Assembly: GCA_020050835.1 (NCBI GenBank)
Contig: JAGVKB010000026.1
Location: forward strand, 1-41,684
Source of the DNA: Candidatus Obscuribacterales bacterium
GTDB lineage: Bacteria > Cyanobacteriota > Vampirovibrionia > Obscuribacterales > Obscuribacteraceae
Length of the DNA stretch: 41,684 nt
Reading direction: 5' to 3'
How positions within the stretch are numbered: the first letter of the stretch is position 1; the number at the start of each line of letters is the position of its first letter. The notes below the pieces were generated by a model. The model had not been told where the DNA came from. It ran no database searches and was given only the letters and a program-made list of their open reading frames with translations. This document shows, one piece after another, positions 17,087 to 27,303 of the stretch. The position numbers and the translations under genes are program-made.

Positions 17087-20000
17087 TCACTGAAGAGCAT
17101 TTTTGACGAACCTAATTGCGTCTTTCTGCCCGCTGCTATAACTCTTGAGGAGACCGGTAAACCAGTCGAGCTGCATGGATGTCCAGGCATTATTCGAGCT
17201 CTTCTCAGAAAGCAGCATTTGCATCGCAATGACCACATCACTGGAAGACATCTCCTCGACTGGGTTAGTGCCCAAGATGTCTCGACACCAGGTCTTGAAC
17301 TCGCCTACCGTGTCCCGGACCGCATCCGGTTGCGGCAGAGCCATTTTACCGGCAGAACCCGGTTGGTCTAAAGATGCCTTTACAGCTGGCTGAATCTCCA
17401 GCAGCTCCTCGGTAGTTTTCAGCCGAAGTCGTGAGACCAAATCGTCAATTAAGGGGAAGTAATTGTCAGCTGTCCTGGTTCCAATTAGTCTGCCAGTTTC
17501 GTGAACACTTTCTCTGACTCTTTCAAGCAGCTGTCTTTCTGTATCTTTTGGAAAGGCAGCGCGCAATTGCTTCATTCTCAACTCAGGCAGTGCTGCAGCA
17601 ATTGCTTTGAGATCGAATAGTTTCGAACGACTCTCGTTGAGAACATGCTCTACGTTAACTCCGACATGAATCACATCAGCAGACTCTTGCAAATTGATCT
17701 GTCCATCTCTGACAGAGACATTACTCTTAGCAGTATTGATTGGTCTCTCGAGCTTGCGTCCCAGGGTCCGCCTTACGGCTATGTCCAAGACTGTCGCATC
17801 CGCACAGCTTCTAACCTTCTGATTGAACTCAGGAGAAGCTGCTTGTTTGGCATTCTTCGCCCGTTCGTAACCGAGCGCACCATATTGCAATACATTAGCG
17901 TAGTCATGAAACAACGCTTTTTCCGCACTGCCTTCTCGATGCTTGTTGGCTTGCTGCCTAAGCCATTGCACGAACACTTCAATCTGCTCCCGAGCGGCAG
18001 CCGGGCTCGACGCCGGAAACGCCAATGGAAATGGTGCTTCGTTTAAATTCAAGGGCATCGGCTTGGAAGTGAGGCGCTTGAGCCTGTCGGACAGGTCCCA
18101 CTCGAATTGGTTGACGGCACTTCTAATCGCCGATGGCTCGGATGGATCTCTTCTGAGCGCTCCCATTTGATCTATCCACTTCGGCTCAAAGCGAATGACG
18201 CCATCAGCCCTGATCGCTGCAATATTTCGCTTGTCGGAGTTAGACGTCACATCGAGCGGAGTCAACTCGCCGCTCCGCCTGTTGATCAAAAGATAGTCTC
18301 CGCCGACCTGGTCTGCCGGAGAGCCGAGAGCGGTTGGAAATACTTCCCAATCCTTGCTTACCTGTCCGGAATTCTTGAGGTCGTCGAGATGACCGCGGAC
18401 TACCTTGAACAGATCGACCTGCAGCGCTTCGCCACCCCTGCCACCATTTTGATCCATTCTCTTAGCTATTCGTCTGTTGAATTCTAAGATTGAGTCAGTC
18501 TTAGAATCCAAAATTCGAATCATTTGATTGAACTCGAAGGCCGACGGTTGAACGCCGGTCGCTCCCCGACCGACGCTTTCGATTGGATTTGAAGCTTCGC
18601 GTGAGCGCATATTTAAAACATTACTTTCCTGACTTGAATTGGCCCCCGACTTTGAGGACAAAGCAAGATCTTCAGCAGTGGCTCCTTGCCGGAGTGCGCG
18701 AAGTCTGGCCCGCTCTCCCACTAACCAAGCTTCCTTCTCGTGAATCCCGGCGATGTAATTGTCGTAAGCTGCCATCCGGGACTCATTAATCTCATTCAGA
18801 CGCCTTTTGAGCGTAGCAGAAAGAATAAGATCGGCCTCTTCCTTTGGCCAATCAATTTGAGACATCCTTTCGGACGTCGGGTAGAGAAACTCACGCTGCG
18901 TCTTCATCAGCGCCAACACTTCAGTGGGTGGCGTCTTCGTTCCAAACAAGTGCTCAGAGAGCACGCCTTTGTCGTTGCGCAGTCTTTCAATCAATTTGAA
19001 TGCGCCATTGGGATCGCCCGACTTCTTCAGCTCCTGGAGCTCACGCTGAGCAATCCGGAAGTGATCTCCTGATTTTGCATACGCGTCGCCGAGCGGGGAG
19101 TTAAGCTTAAATGCCTCTGCCATAGCTTCGGTTCTCATCGATTCTCTTGCAGAGAGAAATCGCCCGCTGCGTGCGGCGCATACCTTATCTAATAGCTCAG
19201 GCGTCACTTGAGTGCCCGTCATCTCGTTGAATACTTCTCGAATCTTGGCCACGTCATCTGACCCAAGCGTGTAGAGCTTGCGCCCGCTACTTCGCTCAAC
19301 TCGATCCATCGCCAGGCGAGCTAGTTGCGTCACTTGCTCGTGATGAACAAACTCGTGATACATCGATTCGATCAGTTGCGAAGTGTTATTCGCATTCAGA
19401 AGTGCACTTTCGCGGAGATTGATGGTGCCACTGATGTAACTGGCCTCTGCTCCCTTCAAGTCTGGTCTAAGCTTTACACTAACTGTCGGAAGATTCCGGG
19501 CGGCGGCAAATTCATTCAGAACGCTCTCGATGTCTGCACGTCGAACTTCCAAGAGCCCGAGCAACTCCTTTCGTGTGGATGCAAATGGACCGCGATACTT
19601 GAGAAGATCATCCAATATCGCCAGTTTGCCTGGTGCGTCGGCTGCTGCCAGCTCGCCTCTTTGAACCAACTTGTCGAGCGCATTTTTAACAGCCTGGCGG
19701 TCAAGCATTTCAGAATGCCTGAGCAGTCCAAGCACTTCCGGCACCAGTTCATTTTGATATCGCGACAATGCATCATCTACAGACTTCCCAAGCAGATTCA
19801 TCTGCCTTTCCAGACCGGTTAGATTCTCGGACCAACCGGAGGTAAGCTTCAGCGTCTTGCCAACCAGCTCATCAATCGGTTGATCGCGCACCAGATCGGT
19901 AATATGAGTACGAACTTGTTCGTACAGTTTTAATCGCTCCTGGGTGCTGAGCTTATTTATCTCACGCTCGGGAAACCAGAGGCTCTCTTCGCTTGTCCGG

Positions 20001-23000
20001 TCGGACGAATGCCGAGCCATGCCTTCCGACCTGATTTCGGCAGCTTCTATCAGGTGTGGACGCTCGGTCTGGCGGGGAGACCTGCCGCTTGCCATTGCAA
20101 CACTCTCACCACCCTCGGCTCCGGCTGAGACCAGCTTACGCAGCCCCCTTGCGCCAGCCGCTGCCACCGGAAGACCGACCTGGAACAGCCCGGTGAACAA
20201 AGCACCGCCGGCGGCACCAGCAAAACCGGCGTCCTTCATGCGCAGTCCGAGCGCATCAAGATTGCGAGAGAAGCTGAGCGTCGAATTGTAATCGAACGGA
20301 AACGCCACAAGCTGAGAGGCGGAGCTTACCGTCGCACCCACAACTGAATTGGAGACAGTTTCAGTCGCAAACCTGCGCCCACCTTGAAGAATAGCCGTGA
20401 CGAGAGTTCGCTCACCTTGCTCGAGCGCAACATTGAACTGCTTAGACAAAAGGCCGGTCACCTGACTGACCGCCGCCCGCCTGGCTTCGCCTGTCAGCTC
20501 TGCGTTCACCAGTCCCTCTGCCACTCGAGCGAAATCCGCTGCGACCAGATCTCTTCCTGACACGAGCGCTTCTCGTGTAACCGACGCCAGCGCCTTTTTA
20601 CCTGCAGTTTCATAGCCCTGTTTTAAGATTGCCCCTTCCACCCCTTCCATCGCTAGCTTTGTGCTAAGACAAGTCACCGCCTCGGCTGCCGCCGCATCTC
20701 CGATCTTGAAGACTGCGGCAAACTGCGCCGGACCGATCATTGAAAGTCCGGTCATAAATGCGCCTTCCAGTGTCAGTTTCGCTAACGTCTTCGGGTCACC
20801 GGCAAAGTCATTTCCCGCCAGTGCGGAAGTTGCACCAACCTTGAACACTGCACCGGCGGTAGCTACAGCGGCAATCGTCGACAAGCTCGCACCACCACTG
20901 AGTGGAGCGGCTGCGAGGCTTCCGGCGATCAGCGATGCATTCACCAGAGAGTCCGTCATCTGCCCCTTCGACTCACGGTACGATTTAAGAGCACGAGCGT
21001 ACTGGTCGATCAGCTCCTGTCGCTTTTCAGGAGAAATATTGCCGAAATTTCTAGCATACTGTCCGCGCACTGCCGCATTTTCATTGAGTGCGCGATCCAG
21101 ATCGCTCCGGCTGCCATCCCAGAGACCGGCGGTCATAATGGCATCACCCAAGCCAGAACGGGACTTCATCTGTCCGTCCAGCAAATCGTAAAAATCTTGA
21201 CGGCCATCGAGCGCGGCCGGTGTGAGCAGATTACGGCAAGCAACACGCTCCTTTTCATCTACTTTGGATAGCAGGTCATCATCCAGGCTTCGTCCATATT
21301 TAGCGGCATATGAGTTCTTCAACTCTTGAATCCGTTCTGCTTGCCCGGCAATCTGCTGCAATCCAGCGCGCAAATCGTTGTAACTGCTGCCAAAGCCGAG
21401 CACAAACTGGCGAGCCAGGTCTGACAGTTCTACCTTTCCTTGTCTGGCGACATTTTCCAATATTTTGCGCTCATCAGTATTGAAACGCGCAAAGACTTGC
21501 TCCCGCATCGCCTTTTCGTCGGCACTGCCTGGGTTAAGCAAGCGTGTGCGCTCTGCCGGCGCCCCCTCTGCCAGCGCCTTGTACACCGAGTCTTTACTTG
21601 CGGCCAGTTCAAGCTTCTGCCGAAACGGCATTTCACCAGATTGCATCAAAGGCTTTATATACTGCTCGTAGACACCACTTTTCCCATTGACCGGCGCGTC
21701 TGATTTATGAATGGCAGAAGTCAATGCACTTTCGATGTAAAGCCTTACTTCCTTGTCAACTGCGCTCCGTGGATCTCGCAACCGGATCAGCAAACTTGCG
21801 TCTTCCTTGCAGGCTGCCTCCAAACCCTTTACCAGCTGATCCGCGGGCGCTCCTTTGATTGAATCAAGCAGAACCTTTTCCACACCGTCTGGGATCAACT
21901 CCTTACCAGATGCAATTCTGGACAATAGTCGCTCAGCAAGCATTCTTTCCGGTCCGGCGCTGAGCGTATTTATGACTTTATCGTCCAGTTGTCTCTTAAA
22001 CTGGGCGTCCGCTCGATATCTTTCTTGCTCTTCGTTGCTCATGGCAACAATTGCATCAAGAATCTTGGCACCATCATGATTAGTGTTACCGAACCATCCT
22101 TGACGCGTTTCATCCTTGAAGGTACCGAGCACGGTTCGCGACTCGCGTTTAGACTGCTCGTAAGTTTCAGCCTTCGCCTTTCGGTCTAACAAAGCATCAG
22201 CTCGTTTTTTCTCGATAGCACCGGCGAAGGTGCTGAGACACAGGTCTATATCACGACGGAAGGTTGGATCCGACTTCAGACGCTGCCAATCTTGCTCGTT
22301 CATCCTTTCGACTTTCGAGAGCAAATCGCCGGTGTCATGGCCCTTGCCAATGCCGGTAATCCACCAGCCGTCGCTGTGCGATTCAGCCAGTTCAGAAATG
22401 AGGGATCCTTTTCTGAGCAGCTTATCTTCTAACAGGCTGAGTTCTCGCTTACTGCCCGCAGCTTGCTCCAGAGCGCCGTGCAATTTGTGGTAGAAGCTCA
22501 ACTGCCTCTGTTGCTCGTCCCCAACAGCGGGCTTATTCAACAGAGCGATTTCTCGACCTTTGGCATAGTCATCGCGTTCTGCCTCACTGGCATTGGACAA
22601 TGATTGCGAGAGATGCTCCTTATTCTTGTGATACCAATGAGCAGAATCTTCACTGGCGATCGTCGCCAGGCTGATCCGTCCCTCACGGATGAAATCCCGC
22701 GCGAAAGCGAGTTTATCTCCGCTGAAAGCAGCTTGCAGCTGCTTCTCACCATTGTCTCGAATGAACTTAGCACGCGCTTCAATTGCGGCAGGACTCTCAC
22801 CACGCAGAGCTTCGCCCAACATATCTAAGTTTTGATATCGAATGGCGATTTCGGTTAAGGCAAGTTGATCTTCTGCGCTGCGTCGATCGATTCCGTTGTT
22901 ACTCAGGTCAGCATCCCGTAAATAGACTTTGAGCACTTCTCTGGTCTCAGCAGATAAATTCCTGTCAGCAAGAATCGTCTCTCGCAATCCTCTGCCAAAC

Positions 23001-23767
23001 TGGGCCCGATACTCCTTGTCCAATTCGACCAGCTGCTGCGAGTTCAATCCGGCAATCGTTTCCCGCACTTGCTTGTCGGCAGAAACACGATCCGCAGTCA
23101 GGTTTGCGTTTTCATAACGCTCGAGCAGGAATTTGCCTGGAACAACAATGTCAGAGGCAACATGCGAAAGGCTCCAACTGTTGTTGTCAGCCAACTCATC
23201 AGTCGCCGCATCCAGCTTTAGAAGAGCGATGTTGAGCTGGCCGGCATCATTAGTGCGACCATCCTTGCGATTGAGCATCGCCTTGGCGCGCGCGCTGGCC
23301 TCTGCCGTCAGTCTTTCATTCATGTCACGCCGCAGCTGATAAAAGTTGTGCTCGTTGCCGCCGTACTTTTGAGCATAGACCCTTTCGAGCGCTGCTCTGT
23401 CGGTCTGATTCAGCGGGTCCAGCTCGCGAACAATCCTGTTTACATCCGGCTTGGACCAGCCTGCCCCCCACAGAGATTTGCAATTCAATGCTTCATGAAG
23501 TGCTTCAGCCTTCTTCAGTAAAGTATTTTGATCCAAGGTAGCCGCTGCTCGCGGCTCGACCGGTTCGGATTTATCCGCCGTCGGTTTGCCCAATTGCAAC
23601 CTGATCGCCTTCAGCACATCGGCGTCGCCTGGTTTAATCGCCTGCTCGCTCAGATGTGCGGCTGCCGATCGCTCCGCCAGTCGAGACTTCTCCTGCCAGC
23701 CAGGATTTAGACCCTCATCTCTTTGTCCGCCGTTTTCTTCTATGAAGTAATTTATGTCGAGTGCCAT
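17087..23767 (-). CDS. Giant annexin-like-repeat protein with HExxH motif
   Basis: A 2226-residue protein with GGGGGAAG just upstream of its ATG and no signal peptide. The first 930 residues are charged and helical, with several annexin-like units: DKEYRAQFGRGLRETI near 250, NSYAAKYGRSLDDDLLSKV near 815-835, and ERVYAQKYGGNEHNFYQL near 125. Residues about 930-1200 are hydrophobic and Ala/Gly-rich (SLIAGSLAAAPLSGGASLST, then GAAGGALFTGLFQVGLPVAA), as in the pre-toxin region of polymorphic toxins. MYHEFVHHEQV, with HExxH at residues 1471-1475, suggests a zinc metallopeptidase active site. Near 1820 GGDYLLINRRSGELTPLDVT could be a nuclease-like beta hairpin. The C-terminus is helical. It may be a membrane-associated toxin or effector; the function is not established. 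Confidence 0.7.
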   Translation of the reverse strand: MALDINYFIEENGGQRDEGLNPGWQEKSRLAERSAAAHLSEQAIKPGDADVLKAIRLQLGKPTADKSEPVEPRAAATLDQNTLLKKAEALHEALNCKSLWGAGWSKPDVNRIVRELDPLNQTDRAALERVYAQKYGGNEHNFYQLRRDMNERLTAEASARAKAMLNRKDGRTNDAGQLNIALLKLDAATDELADNNSWSLSHVASDIVVPGKFLLERYENANLTADRVSADKQVRETIAGLNSQQLVELDKEYRAQFGRGLRETILADRNLSAETREVLKVYLRDADLSNNGIDRRSAEDQLALTEIAIRYQNLDMLGEALRGESPAAIEARAKFIRDNGEKQLQAAFSGDKLAFARDFIREGRISLATIASEDSAHWYHKNKEHLSQSLSNASEAERDDYAKGREIALLNKPAVGDEQQRQLSFYHKLHGALEQAAGSKRELSLLEDKLLRKGSLISELAESHSDGWWITGIGKGHDTGDLLSKVERMNEQDWQRLKSDPTFRRDIDLCLSTFAGAIEKKRADALLDRKAKAETYEQSKRESRTVLGTFKDETRQGWFGNTNHDGAKILDAIVAMSNEEQERYRADAQFKRQLDDKVINTLSAGPERMLAERLLSRIASGKELIPDGVEKVLLDSIKGAPADQLVKGLEAACKEDASLLIRLRDPRSAVDKEVRLYIESALTSAIHKSDAPVNGKSGVYEQYIKPLMQSGEMPFRQKLELAASKDSVYKALAEGAPAERTRLLNPGSADEKAMREQVFARFNTDERKILENVARQGKVELSDLARQFVLGFGSSYNDLRAGLQQIAGQAERIQELKNSYAAKYGRSLDDDLLSKVDEKERVACRNLLTPAALDGRQDFYDLLDGQMKSRSGLGDAIMTAGLWDGSRSDLDRALNENAAVRGQYARNFGNISPEKRQELIDQYARALKSYRESKGQMTDSLVNASLIAGSLAAAPLSGGASLSTIAAVATAGAVFKVGATSALAGNDFAGDPKTLAKLTLEGAFMTGLSMIGPAQFAAVFKIGDAAAAEAVTCLSTKLAMEGVEGAILKQGYETAGKKALASVTREALVSGRDLVAADFARVAEGLVNAELTGEARRAAVSQVTGLLSKQFNVALEQGERTLVTAILQGGRRFATETVSNSVVGATVSSASQLVAFPFDYNSTLSFSRNLDALGLRMKDAGFAGAAGGALFTGLFQVGLPVAAAGARGLRKLVSAGAEGGESVAMASGRSPRQTERPHLIEAAEIRSEGMARHSSDRTSEESLWFPEREINKLSTQERLKLYEQVRTHITDLVRDQPIDELVGKTLKLTSGWSENLTGLERQMNLLGKSVDDALSRYQNELVPEVLGLLRHSEMLDRQAVKNALDKLVQRGELAAADAPGKLAILDDLLKYRGPFASTRKELLGLLEVRRADIESVLNEFAAARNLPTVSVKLRPDLKGAEASYISGTINLRESALLNANNTSQLIESMYHEFVHHEQVTQLARLAMDRVERSSGRKLYTLGSDDVAKIREVFNEMTGTQVTPELLDKVCAARSGRFLSARESMRTEAMAEAFKLNSPLGDAYAKSGDHFRIAQRELQELKKSGDPNGAFKLIERLRNDKGVLSEHLFGTKTPPTEVLALMKTQREFLYPTSERMSQIDWPKEEADLILSATLKRRLNEINESRMAAYDNYIAGIHEKEAWLVGERARLRALRQGATAEDLALSSKSGANSSQESNVLNMRSREASNPIESVGRGATGVQPSAFEFNQMIRILDSKTDSILEFNRRIAKRMDQNGGRGGEALQVDLFKVVRGHLDDLKNSGQVSKDWEVFPTALGSPADQVGGDYLLINRRSGELTPLDVTSNSDKRNIAAIRADGVIRFEPKWIDQMGALRRDPSEPSAIRSAVNQFEWDLSDRLKRLTSKPMPLNLNEAPFPLAFPASSPAAAREQIEVFVQWLRQQANKHREGSAEKALFHDYANVLQYGALGYERAKNAKQAASPEFNQKVRSCADATVLDIAVRRTLGRKLERPINTAKSNVSVRDGQINLQESADVIHVGVNVEHVLNESRSKLFDLKAIAAALPELRMKQLRAAFPKDTERQLLERVRESVHETGRLIGTRTADNYFPLIDDLVSRLRLKTTEELLEIQPAVKASLDQPGSAGKMALPQPDAVRDTVGEFKTWCRDILGTNPVEEMSSSDVVIAMQMLLSEKSSNNAWTSMQLDWFTGLLKSYSSGQKDAIRFVKNALQ

Positions 23768-24097
23768 GACTTCCCCCAGAGTTTGCTCCGAATCTGTATT
23801 CGGGTAGCTGCCGCCGCTGGCTGCCTGGGCGTAAACCCGGCTCTGTTTATCCGGATTCCGGATAGTTCAGTCCAACGCAGGCTCCTGAGAGCTTGTCAGT
23901 TTAATTTTTGGTTCCAGCCAAATGAATCAATGACGAGCTCCCAGCCTTGCTCGACGTCCTGGCGTATTATTAATCGACTACCGGAAGGCTGTCATTGGGG
24001 AAACTACGTAATGATAGAAATCTATCAAACCGAAGCAGGGGTGGACTTCAATTCAGGCAGCTATGATAGATCCTGACAGACGTGCGGGGGAATGGAG
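23768..24097. other. Divergent intergenic region with a palindrome at 24012-24027
   Basis: About 330 bases between the divergent giant-protein gene and the secreted-protein gene at 24098. No ORF is supported. It contains the inverted repeat TGATAGA-AA-TCTATCA (24012-24027) and a second TGATAGATC at 24064. Both promoters must lie here. The palindrome is a candidate operator. Confidence 0.35.
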
Positions 24098-24763
24098 ATG
24101 GCGATCAGGCTCGTTTCATTGGTCTTATTGGCAGCCCTTTTGTCAGCGTCCAATCCATTATCGAGCCCGGCTGCTCAACAACTTGGTTGGGTGCTACAGC
24201 AGACCGGGCAGATTGAGGGTAAGCAAACTGCCTACTTCAGCCCGTACGGCATGCGGCTCGAGACTGCTACTTATCTTATTATCGTTAGTGCTCCGAAGTA
24301 TATAGCCAAGATCTACAACACCAAGTCGAAATGCTACTTCGAGAAAGCCTATAAGGACTTCAGGATCAAGATGACGCCGATGGGCAGCAACCCGTCATTG
24401 GCAGAGCGAACATTCGGCGGAGCCGGAGCAATTGCCAATTTGAGATCGCGGCAGGTGTTTGTAGATAAGAAAAAGCGCAAGCAGAAGGTCGAATTTTGGG
24501 CCAGTAACGACATCGCCATTCCACAGCAGCTTATAGATTGCTGCGCCGGATTGTATGAACTGCCTGGCGACTGCGGGCTGCCGGTAAGAGTAATAAGAAC
24601 ATACAGCAACGGCAGTCGTTCTCTAATCCTCGATACACTAAGCTCTAAGCAAACCTACCTGCCAATTTCGACCTGGCAAGAACCTGCTGGTTACAAGCAG
24701 GTTACCGACGAGATGGCAGTTCTTACCGGAGACATCAACACAGATGAGCTCCTCAAGAAGTAA
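24098..24763 (+). CDS. Secreted protein of unknown function
   Basis: The ATG at 24098 is preferred over 24092, because GGGGG (24086-24090) is seven bases before it and almost touches the other. It gives 221 residues with a signal peptide (RLVSLVLLAALLSASNPLSS). The mature part is rich in beta strands: QQTGQIEGKQTAYFSPYGMR, IVSAPKYIAKIYN, and VDKKKRKQKVEFWASNDIAI. The layout recalls DUF4412-type lipoproteins, in which a residue run similar to 'iyn..sk.y' precedes 'vwyaddi.ip'. It is also consistent with an outer-membrane LolA-like fold. It has Cys pairs (DCCAG, GDCG). It lies 57 bases upstream of the pseudokinase gene in the same direction, so the two probably form an operon. Confidence 0.65.
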   Translation: MAIRLVSLVLLAALLSASNPLSSPAAQQLGWVLQQTGQIEGKQTAYFSPYGMRLETATYLIIVSAPKYIAKIYNTKSKCYFEKAYKDFRIKMTPMGSNPSLAERTFGGAGAIANLRSRQVFVDKKKRKQKVEFWASNDIAIPQQLIDCCAGLYELPGDCGLPVRVIRTYSNGSRSLILDTLSSKQTYLPISTWQEPAGYKQVTDEMAVLTGDINTDELLKK

Positions 24764-24820
24764 ACCGGTAAGCACGCACCACCAAATCAATTTAGCTAGG
24801 AACATGAAGGGCCGAATTCC

Positions 24821-26749
24821 ATGTTAACGCCCGAGAATCTGATTGGTGTAGTGCTAGATGAGCGTTATCAGATACTTTCACTAGAAGAACAGATTGGCGC
24901 TCTAACTCTCTACAAGGCGCGCCATCAATTGATGGGACGACAGGTACTGGTTAAGATACTGCCGGCCGAACTGGTTGAGAGCAAGGCTCAGCTAGAGCAA
25001 TTTCGACAGACTGCAATTGAGCTTTGTTCGCTCGATCATCCAGCAATAGTTTGCATTCGTGATTTCGGTCTGTATGCCGGCTCGAATCCATATCTTGTAG
25101 TTGATTTCATAGAAGGAAAGACAATTGCCGAGCTGATCCGCGCCCAAGGACCGATACCTGCGAAGCAGACGATCGAGTTGGCGCTGCAGGTTTGCGATGC
25201 ACTCGAATACCTGCTTTCCAAAGGACGGCAGCCACCGGCAATCAGTCCGGAGACCATGATAGTCGAAACTGCCGATGGCAACTACAATCGAATCAAAATT
25301 CGTTTGAATGAGTTAGCCGGTTCTTTCGACGCAACTGATTCCAACGCGTTAGAAAGCTCACGTTATCTTAGTCCTGAACAGTGCATGGGTAGACCATTGG
25401 ATGCCAGATCCGCCGTTTACTCGCTGGGATGCGTCTTGTGTGAATGTCTGTCTGGTACACCCCCCTTCACAGGTGACGACATCAATGAGATTACCCAGCA
25501 ACATATTTCCGTCTCATCACCGACCTTGACGGACTTGTCCAAATCAACCAGAGCTTCAAGAGAGTTGATCGCAATTGTCTCGAAAGCGATGAGCAAAAGT
25601 CCGAAAGCTCGCTACCAGTCGCTTGCCGAATTGAAGACTGCACTCAAGGAACATGTGCCACCGGAGGCGCATGCAAATTCAGCGAGAGCCAATCTCAAGA
25701 TCGCACTCGCAGCTGGGATTGTAACGTTCGTCTTGTTGTTTGCGGCTCTAGCTGCCTGGTTGTTATTTACACCGGCAGGAAGACTCCAGGGTGGAAAGGT
25801 TTCCCTGGCGCTCTCGGAGGTTGCTGGAACTCCCACTTCGATCAACCAGCGACAGAACCTAGCCAAGCAGGCAATAGAAAGTGGTGACTATGCGCAAGCG
25901 AAAGTTTACTATCTTTCTTTGATTCCAGCGCTCGAACAAAAGTACGGTGCAATCTCCGAAGAAGTGGCCGATGCACTCGATCAGCTGGGTGATGTCTCGC
26001 GCAAGCTCGGAGATGTAGAAGAAGCCGATACTTGCTGCATCACTGCCGCAAACCGATACAAAGACTTAGCGATCGCGGGCGCGCAAAGTAGGAACTCTCC
26101 TTTGATTTTTCGCCTGCGGAGCAAAGAGGCAGCTGTCCTTGCTAAGTGCAAAGGGAAAACAGAAAGAGAGCGAAGCGATGCACTGCTTTGCGCCGCAAGT
26201 ATCGCCGAGCAATTGCATCAGTACGCAGTAGCAGGTGAGTTACTCAAGCAGAAAATTGCGCTCGATCACCAATGTGCATCAATTGCGAAATCACCAAAGG
26301 CACGAATGAAATGGCAAGCTAATGAAGCGTTCGGTATGACGCGAATGGCCAGTATTCTCGTTCATGAAAGACTATTGGAATCGGCAGAGAAGCTCTATTT
26401 AGAGGCTGTGGAATTATCCAAGAAATCCGCCGGACCAGTCGAGCAATCATACGCTTACAACGGGCTCGCTCATCTCTATTCCGAAAGAAGGCAATATGAC
26501 AAAGCCGAAGAAAATTTGAAAGAGTGCCTTGCGCTAAGGCATTCAGTTTTGAGAGCCGACGATCCAATTGTAGCAATGACCGAATGGGACCTTGTTCAGG
26601 TTTACAAAGCCATGCGGCAGTACAGCTTGGCCGCTCAGTACATGCACGACTTTCTACAGCATTATCGCATCAAGGGCGGTCTCGTCACGCAAGACCACCT
26701 GGCAATATATAAGGAACTGCAAGAGCAGGCGATGCACAAAGGAAAGTAA
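24821..26749 (+). CDS. Membrane protein with a Ser/Thr pseudokinase domain and TPRs
   Basis: A 642-residue protein with GAAGGG nine bases before its ATG. Residues about 9-285 align to a bacterial Hanks-type kinase: the VLVKIL lysine, SLDHPAIVCIRDFG, YLVVDFIEGKTIAELI, YLSPEQCMGRPLDARSAVYSLGCVLCECLSGTPPF. The catalytic motifs are missing. Where HRDIKPEN is expected there is PPAISPETM, where DFG is expected there is RLNEL, there is no glycine loop, and the alpha-C Glu is Thr. It is therefore a pseudokinase. A single membrane span follows (IVTFVLLFAALAAWLLFT, about 290-315), then TPR-like helices that would lie outside the membrane: IESGDYAQAKVYYLSLIPAL and AYNGLAHLYSERRQYDKAEE. It is a likely signalling or scaffold protein. 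Confidence 0.85.
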   Translation: MLTPENLIGVVLDERYQILSLEEQIGALTLYKARHQLMGRQVLVKILPAELVESKAQLEQFRQTAIELCSLDHPAIVCIRDFGLYAGSNPYLVVDFIEGKTIAELIRAQGPIPAKQTIELALQVCDALEYLLSKGRQPPAISPETMIVETADGNYNRIKIRLNELAGSFDATDSNALESSRYLSPEQCMGRPLDARSAVYSLGCVLCECLSGTPPFTGDDINEITQQHISVSSPTLTDLSKSTRASRELIAIVSKAMSKSPKARYQSLAELKTALKEHVPPEAHANSARANLKIALAAGIVTFVLLFAALAAWLLFTPAGRLQGGKVSLALSEVAGTPTSINQRQNLAKQAIESGDYAQAKVYYLSLIPALEQKYGAISEEVADALDQLGDVSRKLGDVEEADTCCITAANRYKDLAIAGAQSRNSPLIFRLRSKEAAVLAKCKGKTERERSDALLCAASIAEQLHQYAVAGELLKQKIALDHQCASIAKSPKARMKWQANEAFGMTRMASILVHERLLESAEKLYLEAVELSKKSAGPVEQSYAYNGLAHLYSERRQYDKAEENLKECLALRHSVLRADDPIVAMTEWDLVQVYKAMRQYSLAAQYMHDFLQHYRIKGGLVTQDHLAIYKELQEQAMHKGK

Positions 26750-26751
26750 AT

Positions 26752-26772
26752 GGGCGGCTGCCAGAGCCGCCC
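26752..26772. terminator. GC-rich hairpin after the pseudokinase gene
   Basis: A perfect 8-bp stem, GGGCGGCT-GCCAG-AGCCGCCC, begins two bases after the stop codon. No T-tract follows on the plus strand. It could be a weak terminator or a copy of a REP-like palindrome. Confidence 0.45.
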
Positions 26773-26895
26773 CTACAGCAGAACTGTAAAGTCTCGGCTT
26801 GAAGAGCAAGCGGAAATCTACAAGCAGCCACAGCACCGCCTTTCCAGCTTCCTGTCTTGACAAAACAAACGGTATCTACGAAATTTTTCGATTGG

Positions 26896-27303
26896 CTAAC
26901 CTTCATGATATCCCAGCGTAACCAGCAAGCAAGGTCCACCATAAATGACGTTAAGACCTGCTTTCTCTGCCTTCTCTACCGCAGCCGTGCTCTCAGCCCC
27001 CGGCTGAAGCCAAATGTTTTTCACACCGGCCGCGATCGCTCCATCAATAACAGTGAGTGTCACCGCTGGTGGTGTGATGACAGAGATCGAGTCGGTTCGT
27101 TCCGGCAATGACTTGAGATCTGCATAAACTCTATTGCCCAGGATGGTGATCAATCGCGGATTAATCGGATAGGCGGTTTTGCCATTTTGCAGATAGCAGA
27201 GGTAACACTTATATCCGTACTTATCCGTCTTATCGCTTGCACCAACAACGGCAAACGCGCGTGCCGCCAAAAACTTTTCTATTTTTGCTTCTAGTTCGTC
27301 CAT
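26896..27303 (-). CDS. CoA-binding domain protein
   Basis: A 135-residue protein with a Rossmann-like CoA-binding fold (YccU type). The preferred start is the ATG at 27303 (MDELEAKIEKFL) with AGGAATCC upstream, although the frame opens at 27363. Motifs: FAVVGASDKTDKYGYK, the strand YPINPRL, VYADLKSLPERTDSISVITPPAVT, and NIWLQPGAE. These match the family order. The biochemical role of these proteins is unclear; binding of CoA or a CoA thioester is expected. It stands alone between convergent and same-strand neighbours. Confidence 0.85.
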   Translation of the reverse strand: MDELEAKIEKFLAARAFAVVGASDKTDKYGYKCYLCYLQNGKTAYPINPRLITILGNRVYADLKSLPERTDSISVITPPAVTLTVIDGAIAAGVKNIWLQPGAESTAAVEKAEKAGLNVIYGGPCLLVTLGYHEG

